Shown here: positions 61,126 to 64,000 of the stretch, piece by piece
Layout of the letters: every line of letters begins with the position of its first letter
Position numbering within the stretch: the stretch's first letter is position 1
Source of the DNA: Bacillus sp. AFS088145
Lineage (GTDB): Bacteria > Bacillota > Bacilli > Bacillales > Bacillaceae_G
DNA length: 64,000 nt
Direction: 5' to 3'
Assembly: GCF_002564465.1 (NCBI RefSeq)
Contig: NZ_NUUX01000028.1
Location: forward strand, 1-64,000
Made by a program: the position numbers and the translations under genes
The notes under the pieces: model-generated
The model's database searches: none
What the model was told of the DNA's origin: nothing
What the model saw: the letters and a program-made list of their open reading frames with translations, nothing else

Positions 61126-61869
61126 ATGGCAGAAAATATAGTTCAAAATGAGAAAACTGAGTTAATAAAATTCATACCGCCAAAAGGAGAATTTACAAAA
61201 TTTTTGTCTGATGAGGATTATTTAGAAAAAGGACGATCTTGGGGATTATTTAATAAAAATCCAAAACATGATTTTTTATTCAAAGGTCAAGACTTTCAAG
61301 TAAATGTAAAGCTTGTTGGCTATGAAACATATGGGGTTACGGATGAGTATCATACAATTATTATTGAATTTGAAGATGGCAATTTAACATGTATTCATCC
61401 TGCTTATTTAAAAGAAATGCAATCACCAAGCTTTAAGAAAGTATACACAGTTGGTGAAAGTGATCCGAAGAACAGTGAAGAGAAGAAAACAGAATCAGAA
61501 ACAGTAAAAACGTCGAAAGAAAGTTCTTCTAAAGCTACTACAAAGAAAAAAGTAGAAAAGAAAGAAGAAGTTTCAATTACATTACCAATTGATAAATCAC
61601 ATTTTAACGGTGCCGTTAAAGAATTCAGTACAAAATATAATCATTTCAATGATAGCGAAGAAGAAATCATAATTTGGGAAAACGTAGCTGTCAAAGGAGA
61701 TCAGGATTTAGTAATTGGTAATGCTTGGTGTTCATTGAGCAAAACTTTAAAAGCAGCTGAATTAGAGGTAGGTAAATCTTATCAATTTGATGGAAAAGTA
61801 GTTGATAAGAAACTAAACAAAGAAGTTAAATATAAACTAAATAACCCTTCAAAGGTTGCTGAGATTTAA
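61126..61869 (+). CDS. Unknown two-domain protein with charged linker (247 aa)
   Basis: ATG 61126 after AAAGGAGTAAAAAA. An N-terminal domain (1-110) that binds no motif I know, a K/E/S/T-rich linker (115-150) and a C-terminal beta-rich domain (150-247). No signal peptide or membrane segment. The paired 18-bp repeats upstream suggest specific control. Family not recognised. Confidence 0.65.
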   Translation: MAENIVQNEKTELIKFIPPKGEFTKFLSDEDYLEKGRSWGLFNKNPKHDFLFKGQDFQVNVKLVGYETYGVTDEYHTIIIEFEDGNLTCIHPAYLKEMQSPSFKKVYTVGESDPKNSEEKKTESETVKTSKESSSKATTKKKVEKKEEVSITLPIDKSHFNGAVKEFSTKYNHFNDSEEEIIIWENVAVKGDQDLVIGNAWCSLSKTLKAAELEVGKSYQFDGKVVDKKLNKEVKYKLNNPSKVAEI

Positions 61870-61926
61870 ATTTAAAGCAAGTAAAAAAGTTTCAAATTAA
61901 TTTATATTTAAATTAAGCGAATTCAT

Positions 61927-61957
61927 AAAAAGCTAACAAATACAGTTAGCTTTTTTC
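61927..61957 (+). terminator. Terminator
   Basis: AAAAGCTAAC and GTTAGCTTTTTT. Confidence 0.9.
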
Positions 61958-62072
61958 AGTGTTGAAATATAAAACGTTTAATAGGGAAAACGTACATTAA
62001 GTAATCATTATTGATGATTAAATTATCAATTTTGATTGATTTATTAATGGTACTCTCAGTAAATGCAATTTG

Positions 62073-62175
62073 GTTAGGTTTGTATAGTAAACTTTTTTGA
62101 TGAGTAAGTTGATTGGAATGGAGGGATGCTCGACTCCTATGGGATAAGTGGGAAGGCTAAAGAATCTCGCCATTA
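62073..62175. repeat. Dispersed 220-bp element, copy with internal deletion
   Basis: TTAGGTTTGTATAGTAAA, AAGTTGATTGGAATGGAGGG, GCTCGACTCCTATGGGATAA and GTGGGAAGGCT match 38797-38882, then the copy jumps to AATCTCGCC and ends. The other parts of the 61958-62364 gap show nothing clear. Confidence 0.75.
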
Positions 62176-62364
62176 TGATCAAATCTAAGTAAATGGTTAC
62201 ATGTTTTTATTTTTTTAGACAAATAATTTAATAAAACACAATACCTATAAAAAGGTAATTAAAGTATAATCCTGAAAATTAGTAACTTAAGTCATGTATT
62301 ACTACTTTTTACTAATCATAAAAAGAAGTTTAGTATCTTAATACACTTATTTAAGGGGGCGTAT

Positions 62365-63111
62365 TTGTTGAGAAGAAGAAAAATTGTTATAACGATTCTT
62401 ACTTTTGCTTTAGCAGGTTCTTTATTTTCAAATACTGCACTTGCAAAAGAGGATAAAGTTAATACTTATGAAAAAATTGATCTTGTAGGTCTTGGAGACT
62501 CCATAACATTTGGTTTCAACTTAGGTACTACTAATAGCATACCATCAAATTATGCGTTCCCTTTTCTAATTGGTGAAAACGCAAACCTTGAAGTTCGTGA
62601 TTTAGGCGTTCCAGGTTGGACGACAGCTAATCTTTTGCAAGCAATAAAATATGATACCAATTTCAGACAATCAATAAAACATGCAGACTATATTACTTTA
62701 GATATAGGAAATAATGATTTGTTACATACTTTGAAAAAAAGTAATCATTTAGAACAACTTCCAGGAAAAATTGCTTCAATGATGCCGAAACTGACAGGAA
62801 ATTTAAATGAAATAATTAAGGAAATTCGTGAACTTAGCGATGCTCCGATTGTTTTGTACAATTTCTATAATCCATTTCAAGTAAATAATCAACCGATGCA
62901 TAAACTATCAAATCAATTATTATCGTTCATCATTAATCCTAAAATAGCTAGCATTGCAGGTAAATACAAAAATGTAAAAATAGCTGATGCATTTTCTGCG
63001 TTTGATGAAAAACAAGCAACGTATGTTAGACAGGGAGATATACATCCAACTATAGATGGACAAACTGTACTAGCTAACATCGGAAGGAACGCGCTCGGAA
63101 TAAAAAAATAA
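62365..63111 (+). CDS. Secreted SGNH/GDSL esterase
   Basis: 248 residues from TTG 62365 (AAGGGGGCGTATTTG upstream). Signal peptide of about 28 residues (ITILTFALAGSLFSNTALA). Block I GLGDSITFG with the nucleophilic Ser, block III DIGNNDLL and block V DIHPTIDGQ with the Asp/His. Acts outside the cell on lipid or carbohydrate esters; substrate unknown. Confidence 0.9.
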   Translation: MLRRRKIVITILTFALAGSLFSNTALAKEDKVNTYEKIDLVGLGDSITFGFNLGTTNSIPSNYAFPFLIGENANLEVRDLGVPGWTTANLLQAIKYDTNFRQSIKHADYITLDIGNNDLLHTLKKSNHLEQLPGKIASMMPKLTGNLNEIIKEIRELSDAPIVLYNFYNPFQVNNQPMHKLSNQLLSFIINPKIASIAGKYKNVKIADAFSAFDEKQATYVRQGDIHPTIDGQTVLANIGRNALGIKK

Positions 63112-63161
63112 AAATTTTTTATTAAGTTTTTATTTTTCAAATTAGCTTATTTAAAATTATC

Positions 63162-63195
63162 GATTAACCATAGATTGTGGTTAATCTTTTTTTAT
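63162..63195 (+). terminator. Terminator after the esterase
   Basis: GATTAACC and GGTTAATC with seven T. Confidence 0.9.
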
Positions 63196-63326
63196 TGTAG
63201 CTATTTCTTATGTTAATTAATTTTGAATGGAGACATATCACATTCATCATAGAACTATATATTAATATTTACTAAAAAATGCTTTTTGGATTTTGAATAA
63301 ATGATTTTATATTTAGGAGTGATCTA

Positions 63327-64000
63327 ATGGAAAGTATCCATGAGATACTAAATGAGATTACATCATCTAATGAGGGTGATGTATTAGCGACAATTATTCA
63401 TGTAGAAGGCTCAGCCTACCGGAAAGAAGGAACTTCCATGTTATTTAAGGGAAATGGGAAAGAGGTTGGCTTACTCAGTGCCGGTTGCCTTGAAGCAGAT
63501 TTGTCATATCGAGTTCAAGAAACAAGAATAAGAAAAACACCCCAAACTGTTACTTATGACATGAGTGCAGAGGATGATTTAACATGGGGCAATGGAGCAG
63601 GGTGTAACGGAATTGTTACTGTGCTTTTAGAACCAATTGATGATACTATGTTTAATTTACTAACTAAATTAAAAACATACCTATTAAATCGTACAAGTGT
63701 ATCGATGATGAAAATTTTATCTGATGATAGTAATGAGGTTGAAACTTTATTCATAGTCGATGAAAAGACCTTTTTTGGAAACTGTAATGAGCGAAAATTA
63801 AATCAGATTAAAATTGCTTTTAATGAATTACTCTATACTAATCAAAAAAGTGGGCTACGTACGATTGAACCGCTTGAAATTAATACGTATTTACATACTT
63901 TTCATCCAAAGCCTCGATTATTCGTGTTTGGAGCAGGTAAGGATGCGATTCCTTTAGTAAAACTTGCATCTTTAGCGGGATTCTTTGTAACTATAACCGA
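63327..64000 (+). CDS. XdhC/CoxI-family protein, cut by the window edge
   Basis: ATG 63327 after TAGGAGTGATCTA. The visible 224 residues show HVEGSAYRKEGTSML, GLLSAGCLEADLSYRV, YDMSAEDDLTWGNGAGCNGIVTVLLEPI and the start of a Rossmann part (PRLFVFGAGKDAIPLVKLASLAGFFVTI). XdhC-type proteins insert sulfurated molybdenum cofactor into xanthine dehydrogenase-like enzymes. A partner gene may follow outside the window. Confidence 0.88.
   Translation, partial: MESIHEILNEITSSNEGDVLATIIHVEGSAYRKEGTSMLFKGNGKEVGLLSAGCLEADLSYRVQETRIRKTPQTVTYDMSAEDDLTWGNGAGCNGIVTVLLEPIDDTMFNLLTKLKTYLLNRTSVSMMKILSDDSNEVETLFIVDEKTFFGNCNERKLNQIKIAFNELLYTNQKSGLRTIEPLEINTYLHTFHPKPRLFVFGAGKDAIPLVKLASLAGFFVTIT

Overview
The window reads as a chromosomal segment of a low-GC Bacillaceae bacterium (Bacillus or a close relative). 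The reasons are strongly AT-rich DNA, AGGAGG-type ribosome sites with many TTG and GTG starts, dense U-run terminators, and families typical of the group: MhqR-like MarR, CstR, IolW-like and GltT-like proteins, XapX and DUF4362. No rRNA, tRNA or CRISPR array was seen.

Region 1 (1-2382). An MhqR-like MarR repressor with its own operator, a frameshifted short-chain dehydrogenase, and the C-terminal half of an AbrB-type membrane protein gene.

Region 2 (2362-18308). An integrative element of about 15.9 kb. It is bounded by a 21-bp direct repeat and splits the AbrB-type gene; the N-terminal half resumes at 18308. It carries a tyrosine integrase, a membrane-anchored DUF4041/T5orf172 protein, a zinc-ribbon/HEPN-like protein, and a large orphan. 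Next comes a run of very small, mostly membrane or zinc-ribbon genes separated by copies of one palindrome. The right half has a ribbon-helix-helix repressor facing a helix-turn-helix protein across a shared operator, a P4-type primase-helicase preceded by a second ribbon-helix-helix protein, a sigma-like regulator and small phage-like proteins. No capsid, portal, relaxase or conjugation genes are visible, so it resembles a phage satellite or a small integrative plasmid.

Region 3 (18692-30910). Central metabolism and transport: gndA and zwf convergent on one terminator, a GltT-type symporter with a leader hairpin, an acyl-CoA synthetase, signal peptidase I, a 38-residue membrane protein, a CstR/rhodanese persulfide operon, and a dimethylamine monooxygenase-type operon (haem N-demethylase, DmmA-like subunit, reductase).

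Region 4 (31003-38429). A tightly packed methylmalonyl-CoA operon, mutA-mutB-meaB-mce-carboxyltransferase, with a possible CcpA site upstream. The encoded steps link propionyl-CoA and branched-chain or odd-chain carbon to succinyl-CoA.

Region 5 (38430-64000). Mixed housekeeping and accessory genes: an MBL hydrolase with a phosphatase, a LysR regulator divergent from a LuxR-type regulator, MFS exporter, YdhG-like protein, Dph6-like protein, RtcB, a DeoR/IolW-like/HbpS-like operon, a polysaccharide deacetylase/glycosyltransferase pair, a nucleoside transporter, XapX, an atypical kinase, DUF4362, an esterase and a truncated XdhC. Two dispersed repeat families occur here: a 52-bp tandem unit (three loci) and a Bacillus-type element of about 220 bp (one full copy plus fragments), with one copy array abutting a decayed LuxR gene.
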